DNA of 64,000 bases from Defluviitalea saccharophila (GTDB lineage Bacteria > Bacillota > Clostridia > Lachnospirales > Defluviitaleaceae): the NCBI RefSeq assembly GCF_038396635.1, contig NZ_CP121687.1, forward strand, positions 2,232,001 through 2,296,000, given 5' to 3'. Numbering within the stretch: position 1 is the stretch's first letter; each line of letters opens with the position of its first letter. Of the stretch, positions 16,091 through 25,359 are shown piece after piece. The position numbers were made by a program, and so were the translations under genes. The notes beneath the pieces were generated by a model. The model saw only the letters and a program-made list of their open reading frames with translations, was not told the DNA's origin and searched no databases.

Positions 16091-17623
16091 GTGGAAAATG
16101 TAATTGAGATGAATCATATTACCAAGATATTTGGTAATTTTAAAGCAAATGATGATATTACACTGCAAGTACGCAAAGGAGAAATTCATGCTCTATTAGG
16201 AGAAAACGGAGCAGGGAAATCCACTTTAATGAGCGTTTTGTTCGGACTTTATCAGCCGGAAAAAGGTGAAATTAAAATCAATGGAAAACCAGTAAAAATC
16301 AATAATCCCAATGATGCGAACAATTTAGGTATCGGTATGGTGCACCAACACTTTAAACTGGTTCATAATTTTACCGTGCTGGAAAGCATTGTTTTAGGAA
16401 GAGAAACTACCAAAAATGGGCTTCTTAAAATGGATGCCGCAAGAGAAAAAATCCTTGAATTAAGTGAAAGATATAAATTTAAAATTGATCCGGATGCTTA
16501 CATATCGGATATCACCGTTGGTATGCAGCAAAGGGTAGAAATTTTAAAAATGTTATACTGTGACAACGATATTCTCATCTTTGATGAGCCTACAGCAGTT
16601 TTAACACCTCAGGAAATCGATGAACTTCTAAAAGTAATGAAACAATTGGTTTCTGAAGGCAAATCCATTATATTCATAAGTCATAAATTAAATGAAATCA
16701 AAGCTGTGGCAGATCGATGCAGCGTACTTCGCAAAGGAAAATACATCGGTACAGTAGATGTTGCAACCACTTCCAAGGAAGAAATGTCGGAGATGATGGT
16801 TGGAAGAAAAGTAAATCTTTCTATAGACAAGAAAGAAATGAGCCCTGGAGAACCTGTATTGGAAGTTCAGGATTTATGTATTAAATCCAAGCAATCCAAC
16901 AAACATGTAGTTAAAAATGTTTCCTTCCAGGTTAGAGCAGGAGAAATTGTCAGCATAGCCGGTATCGATGGAAACGGTCAATCGGAATTAGTATACGGCA
17001 TTACCGGTTTGATGCCTTTAGACGGAGGAAGTGTAAAGTTAAAAGGAAAAGACGTCACTAACGAGACGATTCGTAATAAATGTCTTGACGGACTGGCACA
17101 TATTCCGGAAGACAGACAAAAATACGGCTTGGTACTTGATTATACCCTGAAAGAAAATCTTGTATTACAATCCTACTTTACGCCAAAGTTCCAGAAGAAA
17201 GGATTTTTAAAGTTCGGCGATATCAGCCAATATGCTAAATATCTTATAGAAAAGTTTGATATTCGCTGCGGTCAGGGAGAAGATTCCATTGTTCGTGGTA
17301 TGTCCGGAGGAAACCAACAAAAAGCGATTATTGCCAGGGAGTTAGACAGAGATCCCAATCTCATTATCGCCGTTCAGCCGGTAAGAGGACTGGATGTAGG
17401 AGCAATCGAATATGTGCATAAGCAATTGGTTGAACAAAGAGATCAAGGTAAAGGAGTCCTTTTAGTATCCTTTGAATTAGATGAGGTAATGACTTTAAGC
17501 GATCGTATTTTAGTAATGTATGAAGGAGAAATTGTTGCTGATGTAAGACCGGAGGAAGTTACAGTTCAGGAACTTGGTCTTTATATGGCAGGTACGAAAA
17601 GAGGTGTAACCAGTGCTAGCTAA
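16091..17623 (+). CDS. nucleoside ABC transporter, duplicated ATPase subunit
   Basis: A 510-residue protein with two ABC cassettes, as in the NupO/NupA family that powers Bmp-type nucleoside importers. First cassette: GENGAGKST, signature VGMQQR (divergent) and Walker B ILIFDEPTAVLTPQE. Second cassette: a weakened Walker A (GIDGNGQSE), a good signature MSGGNQQK and LIIAVQPVRGLD, where the Walker B Glu is changed. This asymmetry is normal for the family, with the first site expected to do the hydrolysis. Start GTG 16091 follows AAGGAGGGGG. The gene overlaps the first permease by 11 bases. Confidence 0.95.
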   Translation: MENVIEMNHITKIFGNFKANDDITLQVRKGEIHALLGENGAGKSTLMSVLFGLYQPEKGEIKINGKPVKINNPNDANNLGIGMVHQHFKLVHNFTVLESIVLGRETTKNGLLKMDAAREKILELSERYKFKIDPDAYISDITVGMQQRVEILKMLYCDNDILIFDEPTAVLTPQEIDELLKVMKQLVSEGKSIIFISHKLNEIKAVADRCSVLRKGKYIGTVDVATTSKEEMSEMMVGRKVNLSIDKKEMSPGEPVLEVQDLCIKSKQSNKHVVKNVSFQVRAGEIVSIAGIDGNGQSELVYGITGLMPLDGGSVKLKGKDVTNETIRNKCLDGLAHIPEDRQKYGLVLDYTLKENLVLQSYFTPKFQKKGFLKFGDISQYAKYLIEKFDIRCGQGEDSIVRGMSGGNQQKAIIARELDRDPNLIIAVQPVRGLDVGAIEYVHKQLVEQRDQGKGVLLVSFELDEVMTLSDRILVMYEGEIVADVRPEEVTVQELGLYMAGTKRGVTSAS

Positions 17624-18710
17624 GAAAAAAAGCAAAGGGGAAAACAAAGCAATTCTTAATTTTTCTGCATCTGTACTCGCAATTATAGCTGGGTTATTAT
17701 TTGGTCTTCTGATACTTTTATTCAGTAATCCATCCCAGGCGTTTCCGGGATTTCTGATGATTTTACAGGGCAGTTTTACAGATGGCGCCTTTGGAATCGG
17801 TCAAATGTTCTATGTAGCGACTCCAATTATTATGACCGGTTTATCTGTAGGCTTTGCATTTAAAACAGGGTTGTTTAACATTGGTGCCTCAGGGCAATTT
17901 ACGATGGGTGCCTTTGTAGCGGTTTATATCGGAGTAAAATGGACCTGGCTTCCAGACCAGATTCATTGGGTAGTTGCCATACTGGGAGCAGCTATTGCAG
18001 GAGCATTATGGGGATTTGTTCCAGGGATTCTAAAGGCCATAGCCAATGTAAACGAAGTAATCTCATCCATTATGATGAATTATATTGGAATGTACTTGGT
18101 AAACATTTTAATTGTTAAACATGTTTATGATCAGGTAAAAAACCAATCCAAACCCGTTGCACCGACTGCCAATTTGCCTAAGGCAGGCTTGGACCAATTC
18201 TTAGGACCTAATATGACCATCGGGATTTTTATAGCGATTCTTTTTGTAGTCATTATCTATATCTTAATTGACAAAACCGTTTTCGGATATGAATTAAAAG
18301 CCTGCGGATACAATCCATTTGCTAGTAAATATGCGGGTATTAATTCTAAGAGAAATATTGTTCTATCCATGGTAATTGCCGGAGCATTATCCGGAATTGG
18401 GGGAGCACTGCTTTACCTTGCAGGCTCAGGAAAATATATTCAAGTATTAGACGTTATTGCACCGGAAGGATTTAAAGGTATATTTGTTGCATTACTGGGA
18501 TTATCCAATCCAATCGGTGTTCTATTTGCAGGACTGTTTATCGCTCATATAACTGTAGGAGGCTATAATCTTCAGCTATATAGCTTCGTACCAGAAGTTA
18601 TTGACATTATCATTTCAGCCATTGTTTACTTTGGAGCATTTGCGTTATTGTTCAAAGCCATTATCCGTAAACTTATGACAAACAGCAAGAAGGAGGGTGA
18701 GCAAATATGA
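17613..18710 (+). CDS. nucleoside ABC transporter permease 1
   Basis: A 365-residue inner-membrane subunit of the BPD_transp_2 (branched-chain amino acid / ribose / nucleoside) type, related to NupP/NupB. About nine hydrophobic segments are visible, with the family stretch FKTGLFNIGASGQFTMGAF near residue 85 and a polar loop GYELKACGYNPFASKYAGIN near 230 that should contact the ATPase. GTG start overlapping the ATPase gene; its stop overlaps the next permease in an ATGA arrangement. Confidence 0.94.
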   Translation: MLAKKKSKGENKAILNFSASVLAIIAGLLFGLLILLFSNPSQAFPGFLMILQGSFTDGAFGIGQMFYVATPIIMTGLSVGFAFKTGLFNIGASGQFTMGAFVAVYIGVKWTWLPDQIHWVVAILGAAIAGALWGFVPGILKAIANVNEVISSIMMNYIGMYLVNILIVKHVYDQVKNQSKPVAPTANLPKAGLDQFLGPNMTIGIFIAILFVVIIYILIDKTVFGYELKACGYNPFASKYAGINSKRNIVLSMVIAGALSGIGGALLYLAGSGKYIQVLDVIAPEGFKGIFVALLGLSNPIGVLFAGLFIAHITVGGYNLQLYSFVPEVIDIIISAIVYFGAFALLFKAIIRKLMTNSKKEGEQI

Positions 18711-19660
18711 GTATCTTATATTTCGTTGTTCAGCAAACTATGTTTTTTGCGATTCCTCTTTTAATCGTTGCACTAGGCGGCATGTTCTCTGAACGAAGCG
18801 GTGTTGTTAACATTGCTTTAGAAGGAATCATGGTTATGGGTGCCTTCATCAGTATCTTTTTCATCAATACTTTCCAAAACACTTTAAGCGGTCAGGGGCT
18901 TTTATTGCTGGCAATCCTTATTGCTGGTGTCAGCGGAGGAATTTTTTCACTGCTTCATGCCTTTGCTTCCATTAACCTTAAAGCAGACCAGACTATTAGC
19001 GGAACAGCATTAAATATGTTTGCTCCGGCAGTAGCGATCTTCATGGCAAGAATGATTCAAGGGGTTCAACAAGTACAATTCACAGATACTTTCCATATAG
19101 TTAAGGTTCCTGTTTTAGGGGATATCCCTGTAATCGGACCGATGTTCTTTCAGAATTGTTATATTACAACATATTTAGGTGTAGCAATATATATTCTTTC
19201 AAACATCCTGATCAATAATACAAGATTTGGATTAAGACTAAGAGCTTGTGGAGAGCATCCTCAGGCAGCCGATTCCGTAGGAATCAATGTATATAAAATT
19301 CGATATGCAGGGGTTATTATTTCGGGAGCATTAGCCGGTATAGGGGGATTGATCTTTGTTGTTCCAACATCAACCAACTTTAACGGAAGTGTTGCCGGAT
19401 ATGGATTCTTAGCATTGGCAGTTTTAATCTTTGGACAATGGAGAACAAAAGGTGTTTTAGGAGCTGCCTTTTTCTTCGGGATTATGAAGACCTTATCCAG
19501 TACCTATTCAGGTATTCCGGTCCTTAAGGATTTACCGATTTCCAATGAAGTATATAAGATGATTCCTTACATGGCTACCCTTATCGTTCTTGCTTGTGTT
19601 TCCAAGAACTCTCAAGCTCCGAAAGCAGAAGGAATTCCATATGACAAAGGCAGTAGATAA
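18707..19660 (+). CDS. nucleoside ABC transporter permease 2
   Basis: A 317-residue second membrane subunit, related to NupQ/NupC. Family stretches: GGMFSERSGVVNIALEGIM near the N-terminus and FGLRLRACGEHPQAADSVGI near residue 180 (coupling loop). About eight to nine hydrophobic segments. It starts four bases inside the end of permease 1, so translation is coupled. The two permeases should form the heterodimeric pore for nucleosides delivered by the lipoprotein at the end of this operon. Confidence 0.94.
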   Translation: MSILYFVVQQTMFFAIPLLIVALGGMFSERSGVVNIALEGIMVMGAFISIFFINTFQNTLSGQGLLLLAILIAGVSGGIFSLLHAFASINLKADQTISGTALNMFAPAVAIFMARMIQGVQQVQFTDTFHIVKVPVLGDIPVIGPMFFQNCYITTYLGVAIYILSNILINNTRFGLRLRACGEHPQAADSVGINVYKIRYAGVIISGALAGIGGLIFVVPTSTNFNGSVAGYGFLALAVLIFGQWRTKGVLGAAFFFGIMKTLSSTYSGIPVLKDLPISNEVYKMIPYMATLIVLACVSKNSQAPKAEGIPYDKGSR

Positions 19661-19684
19661 TTATAGAAAGGACTTGTTCTACCA

Positions 19685-21010
19685 ATGAGAATGTATGACC
19701 TTATTATGAAAAAAAGAAGTGGAGAAGCTTTAACGGAAGAAGAAATCAGATATATGATTGATGAGTACGTTGCAGGGAATATTCCTGATTATCAAATGTC
19801 TGCTTTTCTAATGGCCGTATACTTTAAAGGGATGACCGAAGAAGAAATTTTTATCATGACAGATGCAGTGGCACGCTCTGGCGACATGGTAGATCTTTCA
19901 GGCATCGAGGGCATTAAGGTGGATAAGCATTCAACAGGGGGCGTAGGCGACAAAACCACCTTAATCATTGCTCCCATAGTGGCTTCTTACGGTGTAAAAG
20001 TAGCCAAAATGTCCGGAAGAGGTTTAGGGCATACAGGAGGAACCATAGATAAGATGGAATCTATCCCCGGCATTAAGCTGTCCCTATCCCAGGAAGAGTT
20101 CTTTGCTGTGGTAAATAAAGCAGGGTTAAGTGTTATCGGACAATCAGGGAATTTAACCCCGGCAGATAAAAAATTATATGCGTTAAGAGACGTTACAGCT
20201 ACTGTAGACAGCATTCCTCTAATCGCAGTTTCCATTATGAGTAAGAAATTAGCTGCGGGCAGCGATTGTATCCTGCTGGATGTTAAAACGGGAAGCGGAG
20301 CATTCATGAAGAGCCTTGACGATTCTATTGCCTTGGCAGAATGCATGGTGAAAATCGGAGAAAGCTCTGGAAGAAGAACCGCTGCCTTAATTACGGATAT
20401 GGATATCCCTCTTGGCAATAATATTGGTAATGCTTTAGAAGTGATTGAAGCGGTTGAAACCTTAAAAGGGCAAGGCCCAGAAGACTTGACAGAAATCTGT
20501 ATTCGTCTGGCAGGTAACATGCTGTATCTGGCAGGAAAAGGGGAACTTCCGGAATGCATACAAATGGCTAAAGATGCTATTGAAAGCGGAAAAGCTTTAG
20601 AAAAGCTCATTAGTATGGTAGAAGCCCAAGGTGGAGATGCTTCAGTGATCAAAGATACGGATAAATTTGAAAAGGCTCAGTGGTCCTATGAAGTGAAAGC
20701 TCCACAATCAGGGTATATTACCCGTATCAATTCAGAAGCTTGCGGCATAGCATCCATGCTTCTAGGTGCCGGCAGAGAGACCAAAGATAGTGAGATTGAT
20801 TATTCTGCAGGGATTATATTAAGGAATAAAGTAGGCAAATATGTAGAAAAAGGAGAAGTTCTTGCTACTTTATATGCAAATAATCAAGAATTATTTAAGG
20901 CTGCAGAAGACAAACTAATAGAGGCATTTACTATTGAAGACAATACACCTAAGGAAAGACCATTAATCCTTGCAAGAATTGAAAAAGACAAAATAGTGAA
21001 ATATGTATAA
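19685..21010 (+). CDS. pdp: pyrimidine-nucleoside phosphorylase
   Basis: Splits uridine, deoxyuridine or thymidine with phosphate into base and (deoxy)ribose 1-phosphate. The 441 residues match Pdp/DeoA of Firmicutes. Signature region KVDKHSTGGVGDKTTL (phosphate and substrate binding) near residue 80 and KMSGRGLGHTGGTIDKME near 110 are intact; the C-terminal alpha/beta domain is complete. Together with cdd upstream it handles all pyrimidine nucleosides. Two in-frame ATGs (19685 and 19691) exist; 19685 is used here, but the choice between them is not certain. Confidence 0.95.
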   Translation: MRMYDLIMKKRSGEALTEEEIRYMIDEYVAGNIPDYQMSAFLMAVYFKGMTEEEIFIMTDAVARSGDMVDLSGIEGIKVDKHSTGGVGDKTTLIIAPIVASYGVKVAKMSGRGLGHTGGTIDKMESIPGIKLSLSQEEFFAVVNKAGLSVIGQSGNLTPADKKLYALRDVTATVDSIPLIAVSIMSKKLAAGSDCILLDVKTGSGAFMKSLDDSIALAECMVKIGESSGRRTAALITDMDIPLGNNIGNALEVIEAVETLKGQGPEDLTEICIRLAGNMLYLAGKGELPECIQMAKDAIESGKALEKLISMVEAQGGDASVIKDTDKFEKAQWSYEVKAPQSGYITRINSEACGIASMLLGAGRETKDSEIDYSAGIILRNKVGKYVEKGEVLATLYANNQELFKAAEDKLIEAFTIEDNTPKERPLILARIEKDKIVKYV

Positions 21011-21020
21011 AGGAGGCAGT

Positions 21021-21860
21021 ATGAACAGAATATACAATAAGTTATTAAGATGTTACAACTGCTACAAAGAAAAGATTCAATTTCAACCCAAAGTAGCCTT
21101 GGTATTGGGGTCCGGTTTAGGAGATTATGGGGATTCCATACAGGTGGAAGAAATACTTAATTATCACGATATTGAGGAATTTCCCGTATCTACGGTTCCA
21201 GGCCATAAAGGAAGATTCATCTTTGGATATGTGAATCAAGTTCCGGTAGTAATTATGCAGGGCAGAGTGCACTACTACGAAGGATACTCTATGGATGATG
21301 TAGTACTTCCAATAAGACTCATGAAGCTTATGGGAGCGGAAGTATTATTCCTTACCAATGCTGCCGGAGGCACAAACTATGATTTTCAGCCGGGAGATTT
21401 CATGCTCATTAAGGATCAGATAGGTACTTTCGTTGAATCTCCATTAAAAGGAGAAAACATTAACGAATTAGGGGTTCGCTTCCCGGATATGAGTGAAATT
21501 TATGATAAGGATTTAAGAAATATCATTAAAGATGTGGCAAAATCCTTAAATATTCCCTTGAAGGAAGGCGTTTATCTCCAACTTTCAGGACCTAATTATG
21601 AAAGCCCGGCAGAAATAAGAATGTGCAGAACCTTAGGAGCAGATGCGGTAGGAATGAGCACAGCCTGTGAAGCAATTGCAGCAAAGCATATGGGAATGAA
21701 AATATGCGGAATTTCTTGCATTTCGAATTTGGCTGCAGGCATGAGTGATCAACCTTTAAGCCATGAAGAAGTACAAGAAACTGCTGATAAGGTAGCTCCA
21801 TTATTTAAAGAATTAATCACACAATCCATTACAGAAATAGGGAAGACATTAGAGGATTAA
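21021..21860 (+). CDS. punA: purine-nucleoside phosphorylase
   Basis: Cleaves inosine, guanosine and their deoxy forms to base and sugar 1-phosphate. The 279-residue size and motifs are those of the trimeric (class II, PunA-like) type: phosphate loop LGSGLGDYGD, VPGHKGRF, TNAAGGTNYDFQPGD and GPNYESPAE, with the base-binding stretch AVGMSTACEA. ATG 21021 is chosen because AAAGGAGG lies five bases upstream; the longer frame from 21003 would cover the ribosome site and overlap pdp. Confidence 0.95.
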   Translation: MNRIYNKLLRCYNCYKEKIQFQPKVALVLGSGLGDYGDSIQVEEILNYHDIEEFPVSTVPGHKGRFIFGYVNQVPVVIMQGRVHYYEGYSMDDVVLPIRLMKLMGAEVLFLTNAAGGTNYDFQPGDFMLIKDQIGTFVESPLKGENINELGVRFPDMSEIYDKDLRNIIKDVAKSLNIPLKEGVYLQLSGPNYESPAEIRMCRTLGADAVGMSTACEAIAAKHMGMKICGISCISNLAAGMSDQPLSHEEVQETADKVAPLFKELITQSITEIGKTLED

Positions 21861-21889
21861 ACCTATTACACCTTGAGAAGGGGGATAAA

Positions 21890-22555
21890 ATGACAATACA
21901 AGAAATGCTGCAGCATGTGGACCATACACTGCTGAAAGCTGTTGCTACATGGGAAGAGATCCAGCAGCTCTGTGAAGAAGCGATAGAATATAAAACAGCG
22001 TCCGTATGTATTCCGCCATGTTATATAAAAAGAGTTCATGATACTTATGGAGAGAAAATCAATATTTGTACTGTAGTAGGCTTTCCGCTGGGATACAGTG
22101 TGAAAGAAGCAAAAATGGCAGAAGTACAAAAGGCGTTGGAAGATGGCGCCAATGAAATTGACATGGTTATCAATATTAGCGATGTCAAAAACAAAAACTA
22201 CGAAGCGATTAAAGATGAAATTGCTGCACTTAAAAAACTTGCAGGAGACAAAATCTTAAAGGTGATTATTGAAACCTGCTATCTCACAGAAGAAGAAAAA
22301 ATTACTATGTGCAAAGTCGTTTCCGAAGCAGGAGCCGATTACATTAAGACCTCCACAGGCTTTGGGACAGATGGCGCAACCATAGAAGACATTAACCTTT
22401 TTAAAGCACACATTGCTCCCGGCGTAAAGATGAAAGCTGCCGGCGGCGTAAAAAGTCTTAAGGATTTAGAGATGTTTTTAAATGCTGGGTGCGACCGTAT
22501 AGGTACGAGCTCCGCAATTAAATTAATAAAAGGCGAAAAGCCAAAAAATTATTAG
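21890..22555 (+). CDS. deoC: deoxyribose-phosphate aldolase
   Basis: Class I aldolase that splits deoxyribose 5-phosphate into acetaldehyde and glyceraldehyde 3-phosphate, the end of deoxynucleoside catabolism. Usual length at 221 residues. The Schiff-base Lys is in YIKTSTGFGTDGAT (about residue 154); VDHTLLKA at the N-terminus, CTVVGFPLGY and MKAAGGVKS are the other family blocks. It sits between punA and the lipoprotein gene with short gaps and a strong ribosome site (GAGAAGGGGG). Confidence 0.96.
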   Translation: MTIQEMLQHVDHTLLKAVATWEEIQQLCEEAIEYKTASVCIPPCYIKRVHDTYGEKINICTVVGFPLGYSVKEAKMAEVQKALEDGANEIDMVINISDVKNKNYEAIKDEIAALKKLAGDKILKVIIETCYLTEEEKITMCKVVSEAGADYIKTSTGFGTDGATIEDINLFKAHIAPGVKMKAAGGVKSLKDLEMFLNAGCDRIGTSSAIKLIKGEKPKNY

Positions 22556-22567
22556 GGGGAAAAAAAC

Positions 22568-23713
22568 ATGAAAAGAAAATTAGTGAGTTTAATGTTAGCA
22601 GCAGCAGTAAGTATTACAGCACTGGTTGGGTGTGGTCAAAGCAATACGACAAAGACTGAAGAAGCAGCACAAAGTAATTCAACAACCCAAGAAAGCACAA
22701 CAAAACAAGACAACTCAGCTGGAGCAGAATTGGCATTGATTACCGACGTAGGAACAATTGATGACAAATCCTTTAACCAAGGTTCTTGGGAAGGGGTTAA
22801 AGCTTACGCAGAACAAAGAGGTATTTCCTATAAATACTATCAACCTTCTGAGAAATCAGATGATGCAATTATGACTTCTATTGGACTTGCAGTTAAAGGC
22901 GGAGCAAAAGTAATCGTATGTCCAGGATATCTTTTCGAAGTACCTGTATATAATGCGCAATTAAAATATCCTGATGTAACCTTTATTCTTATAGACGGTG
23001 CTCCTCATGGTGGAGATTATAATTACGACATTAAATCCAATGTAAAAGCAATTTACTATGCTGAAGAACAAGCTGGATTCTTAGCAGGTTATGCAGCAGT
23101 ACAAGATGGATACAGACAACTTGGATTTATGGGTGGTATTGCAGTACCTGCAGTTGTACGTTTCGGTTATGGATTTGTTCAAGGCGCTGACTATGCAGCA
23201 CAAGAATTAGGTTTAGCTAAAGGGGATATTAATATCAAATACACCTATGTAGGAAACTTTGATGCATCTCCAGAAAACATGTCTAAAGCAGCAGCTTGGT
23301 ACAATGAAGGAACAGAAATTATCTTTGCATGTGGTGGCGGCGTTGGAAACTCTGTTATGAAAGCAGCTGAAACAGCAGGAACTAAAGTAATCGGTGTTGA
23401 CGTTGACCAATCTGTTGAATCCGAAACAGTAATCACATCCGCTATGAAGAATTTAAGTAAATCTGTTTATGATGCAATTGATGAATACTATCGTGGAACA
23501 TTTGAAGGCGGTACAGCAGTTACTCTTGACGTAAAAACTAATAACGTTCAATTACCAATGGAAACTTCCAGATTCCAAAAGTTCACTCAAGAACAATATA
23601 ACGATATCTATAATAAAATTGCAGACGGAAGTATTCAAATCAATAAAAACGACGTAGCAGAAAACGTAGCAGATCTACCAACTAATATTGTAAAAGTTGA
23701 ACCTATTCAATAA
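22568..23713 (+). CDS. Bmp-family nucleoside-binding lipoprotein
   Basis: Extracellular substrate-binding protein of the PnrA/Bmp/NupN family, anchored by lipid. Signal peptide with lipobox ALVGC (Cys about residue 22), then a Ser/Thr/Gln-rich linker. The mature domain begins LALITDVGTIDDKSFNQGS, the family hallmark for nucleoside binding, with later blocks YAEEQAGFLAGYAA and FACGGGVGNSV. It is the last gene before the terminator; having the binding protein at the 3' end of the operon may let it be made in excess, for instance by mRNA processing (inference). Its codons look biased to frequent ones, as expected for high expression. Confidence 0.95.
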   Translation: MKRKLVSLMLAAAVSITALVGCGQSNTTKTEEAAQSNSTTQESTTKQDNSAGAELALITDVGTIDDKSFNQGSWEGVKAYAEQRGISYKYYQPSEKSDDAIMTSIGLAVKGGAKVIVCPGYLFEVPVYNAQLKYPDVTFILIDGAPHGGDYNYDIKSNVKAIYYAEEQAGFLAGYAAVQDGYRQLGFMGGIAVPAVVRFGYGFVQGADYAAQELGLAKGDINIKYTYVGNFDASPENMSKAAAWYNEGTEIIFACGGGVGNSVMKAAETAGTKVIGVDVDQSVESETVITSAMKNLSKSVYDAIDEYYRGTFEGGTAVTLDVKTNNVQLPMETSRFQKFTQEQYNDIYNKIADGSIQINKNDVAENVADLPTNIVKVEPIQ

Positions 23714-23733
23714 GCTTTAACAATATGAGAAAA

Positions 23734-23773
23734 AAAGCCATCTTAAAGCTGATCACTCTTAAGATGGCTTTAT
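23734..23773 (+). terminator. intrinsic terminator of the nucleoside operon
   Basis: AAAGCCATCTTAA and its exact complement form a 13-bp stem with a 12-base loop, followed by a T-rich stretch. Confidence 0.92.
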
Positions 23774-23832
23774 TCCTACTACTTGAAACTTTCAACAGAA
23801 GTATAACTTAGAATTTTAGGAAGAGGACAAAT

Positions 23833-24450
23833 ATGAAACAAAACAGCAGCATGAAAATGATCTATGGACTAATAGGAATTTTTTTAGTAGGTATTGGTGT
23901 TGCTTTTAATGCTTCTACCATGTTTGGAAATGACCCTATTGGTATTGTATATGACGGAGTAAGAAATGTTTTCAATTTATCTACCAGACAGTTAGGAATG
24001 GCTTCTAATGTAGTTAATATAGGATTAATCATATTATTATTGTTTACTGGGCGAAAATATGTGAATGTTGGAACGTTTATATATATTATCCCCTATGGTT
24101 TTTTTGTAAGCATAGGGACAAAGCTCTATACCGTATTAGTAGGCTCTAACACAGTAGTACTTCGCAGCCTTGCAGGGATAATAGGATGCCTTGCATTATA
24201 TACGGGAGTAGCAATTTTTATAGTCATGGACATCGGACTGGATCCGTTTACCGGATTGGTGATGACCATTAAAGACAAGATATCCTGGGATTATAAAAAG
24301 ACTAAAATATTCTTTGATGTTTTTATGGTGATTATAGGCGTTTTATTAGGTGGAAAATGGGGTGTAATAACTTTGGTGACAGCATTTACAGCCGGCCCTA
24401 TGATACAATTAATATCGGAAAGATTACGTATTCTTTTGCTTAACAGATAA
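23833..24450 (+). CDS. YczE/YitT-like integral membrane protein
   Basis: A 205-residue membrane protein with about five hydrophobic segments. The start IYGLIGIFLVGIGVAF and the block GLDPFTGLVMTIKD, plus the end VITLVTAFTAGPMIQL, are typical of the YczE branch of YitT-like proteins. Biochemical function is not established for the family. Start ATG 23833 follows AGGAAGAGG. It stands alone between the nucleoside operon terminator and the Crp-type regulator. Confidence 0.75.
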   Translation: MKQNSSMKMIYGLIGIFLVGIGVAFNASTMFGNDPIGIVYDGVRNVFNLSTRQLGMASNVVNIGLIILLLFTGRKYVNVGTFIYIIPYGFFVSIGTKLYTVLVGSNTVVLRSLAGIIGCLALYTGVAIFIVMDIGLDPFTGLVMTIKDKISWDYKKTKIFFDVFMVIIGVLLGGKWGVITLVTAFTAGPMIQLISERLRILLLNR

Positions 24451-24526
24451 CATCATGGATCATAAATAGATCAATAAATTACCATAAATTGCTTAGCATT
24501 TGTTTAAGAACAGGGGATATATAGTG

Positions 24527-24535
24527 TGATATAAT
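24527..24535 (+). promoter_or_regulatory. extended -10 promoter for the Crp/Fnr-type regulator
   Basis: TGATATAAT is a consensus extended -10 box (TG-N-TATAAT) 22 bases before the start codon; no clear -35 is seen at 17 bases. The leader would be very short (about 14 nt). Confidence 0.45.
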
Positions 24536-24556
24536 GATTTCAAAGGGGGACCGATA

Positions 24557-25288
24557 ATGATGAAGGCGCAAAATAATATTGAAAAATTGGTGGCATTACA
24601 AAATACTCTTAAAGGTTCTGATAAAGAATATTTAGAGAAATATTTAAAAAATGCCCCCATGTGGCTGTTAGATTCTTTTAAGATCGTTCGCATGGAAAAG
24701 GATCATGTATTTATTAGAGAAAAAACTGAAGTGGATACGGTTTATGTATTAGTGGAAGGTATTGTCAAAGCTTTGGATTATAGAATTTTTGGAATCGTAT
24801 ACAACTATATGTGGTTTTATCCTATTAAAACCTTTGGCTCCATGGAAATACTGCTGGACCTTCAGAATTATATGACCACCCTTACAACCGTGACCCCCTG
24901 TACAATGTTGGTGATTTCAAAGGATAAATTTGAAAAATGGATGAGAAATGATATTAATACCGTATTGCTTGAAACCAAGTCCATGGGAAGCTATCTTTTA
25001 GAACAGGCAAGAAAAGAACGTATTTTTTTATTTTCCCAAGGAGTGGATAGAGTTATCCTTCTATTTATGCATTTGTACGAAAAGATGGCTGAAAATGGTA
25101 AATGTATTTTAAAATTTACACGACAGGATATTGCCGACCAATCCGGCTTAAGCATTAAAACCATCAATCGATCTATTAAAAAGATTGAAGAAGAAGGATA
25201 TATATCCAGAGAAGGCAATAAAATTATTATTTTAGAATCTCAATATAAAATGATGCAAGATTATATCACCGATAAAGTTGAAGAATAA
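24557..25288 (+). CDS. Crp/Fnr-family transcription regulator
   Basis: A 243-residue regulator with an N-terminal cyclic-nucleotide-binding-like beta roll (about residues 30-150; KDHVFIREKTEVDTVYVLVE) and a C-terminal Crp-type winged helix (about 165-235; FTRQDIADQSGLSIKTINRS, with recognition helix SIKTINRSIKKI). There is no N-terminal Cys cluster, so it is not an iron-sulfur FNR. The effector is unknown. The protein has a plausible relation to the palindromic Crp/Fnr-like site at 40502 in this window, but that is only inference. Confidence 0.9.
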   Translation: MMKAQNNIEKLVALQNTLKGSDKEYLEKYLKNAPMWLLDSFKIVRMEKDHVFIREKTEVDTVYVLVEGIVKALDYRIFGIVYNYMWFYPIKTFGSMEILLDLQNYMTTLTTVTPCTMLVISKDKFEKWMRNDINTVLLETKSMGSYLLEQARKERIFLFSQGVDRVILLFMHLYEKMAENGKCILKFTRQDIADQSGLSIKTINRSIKKIEEEGYISREGNKIIILESQYKMMQDYITDKVEE

Positions 25289-25359
25289 TCAAGGCTTTTT
25301 ATAAAAGGATATGCTGAATGAGATGTTTTCTATTTTCCTATAGCGGGGAGAGAGATAAT

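Noticed and set aside
19987-20652. 221-codon minus-strand frame opposite pdp
   Set aside because: It is a long shadow of a highly conserved gene, with no ribosome site and no recognisable domain.
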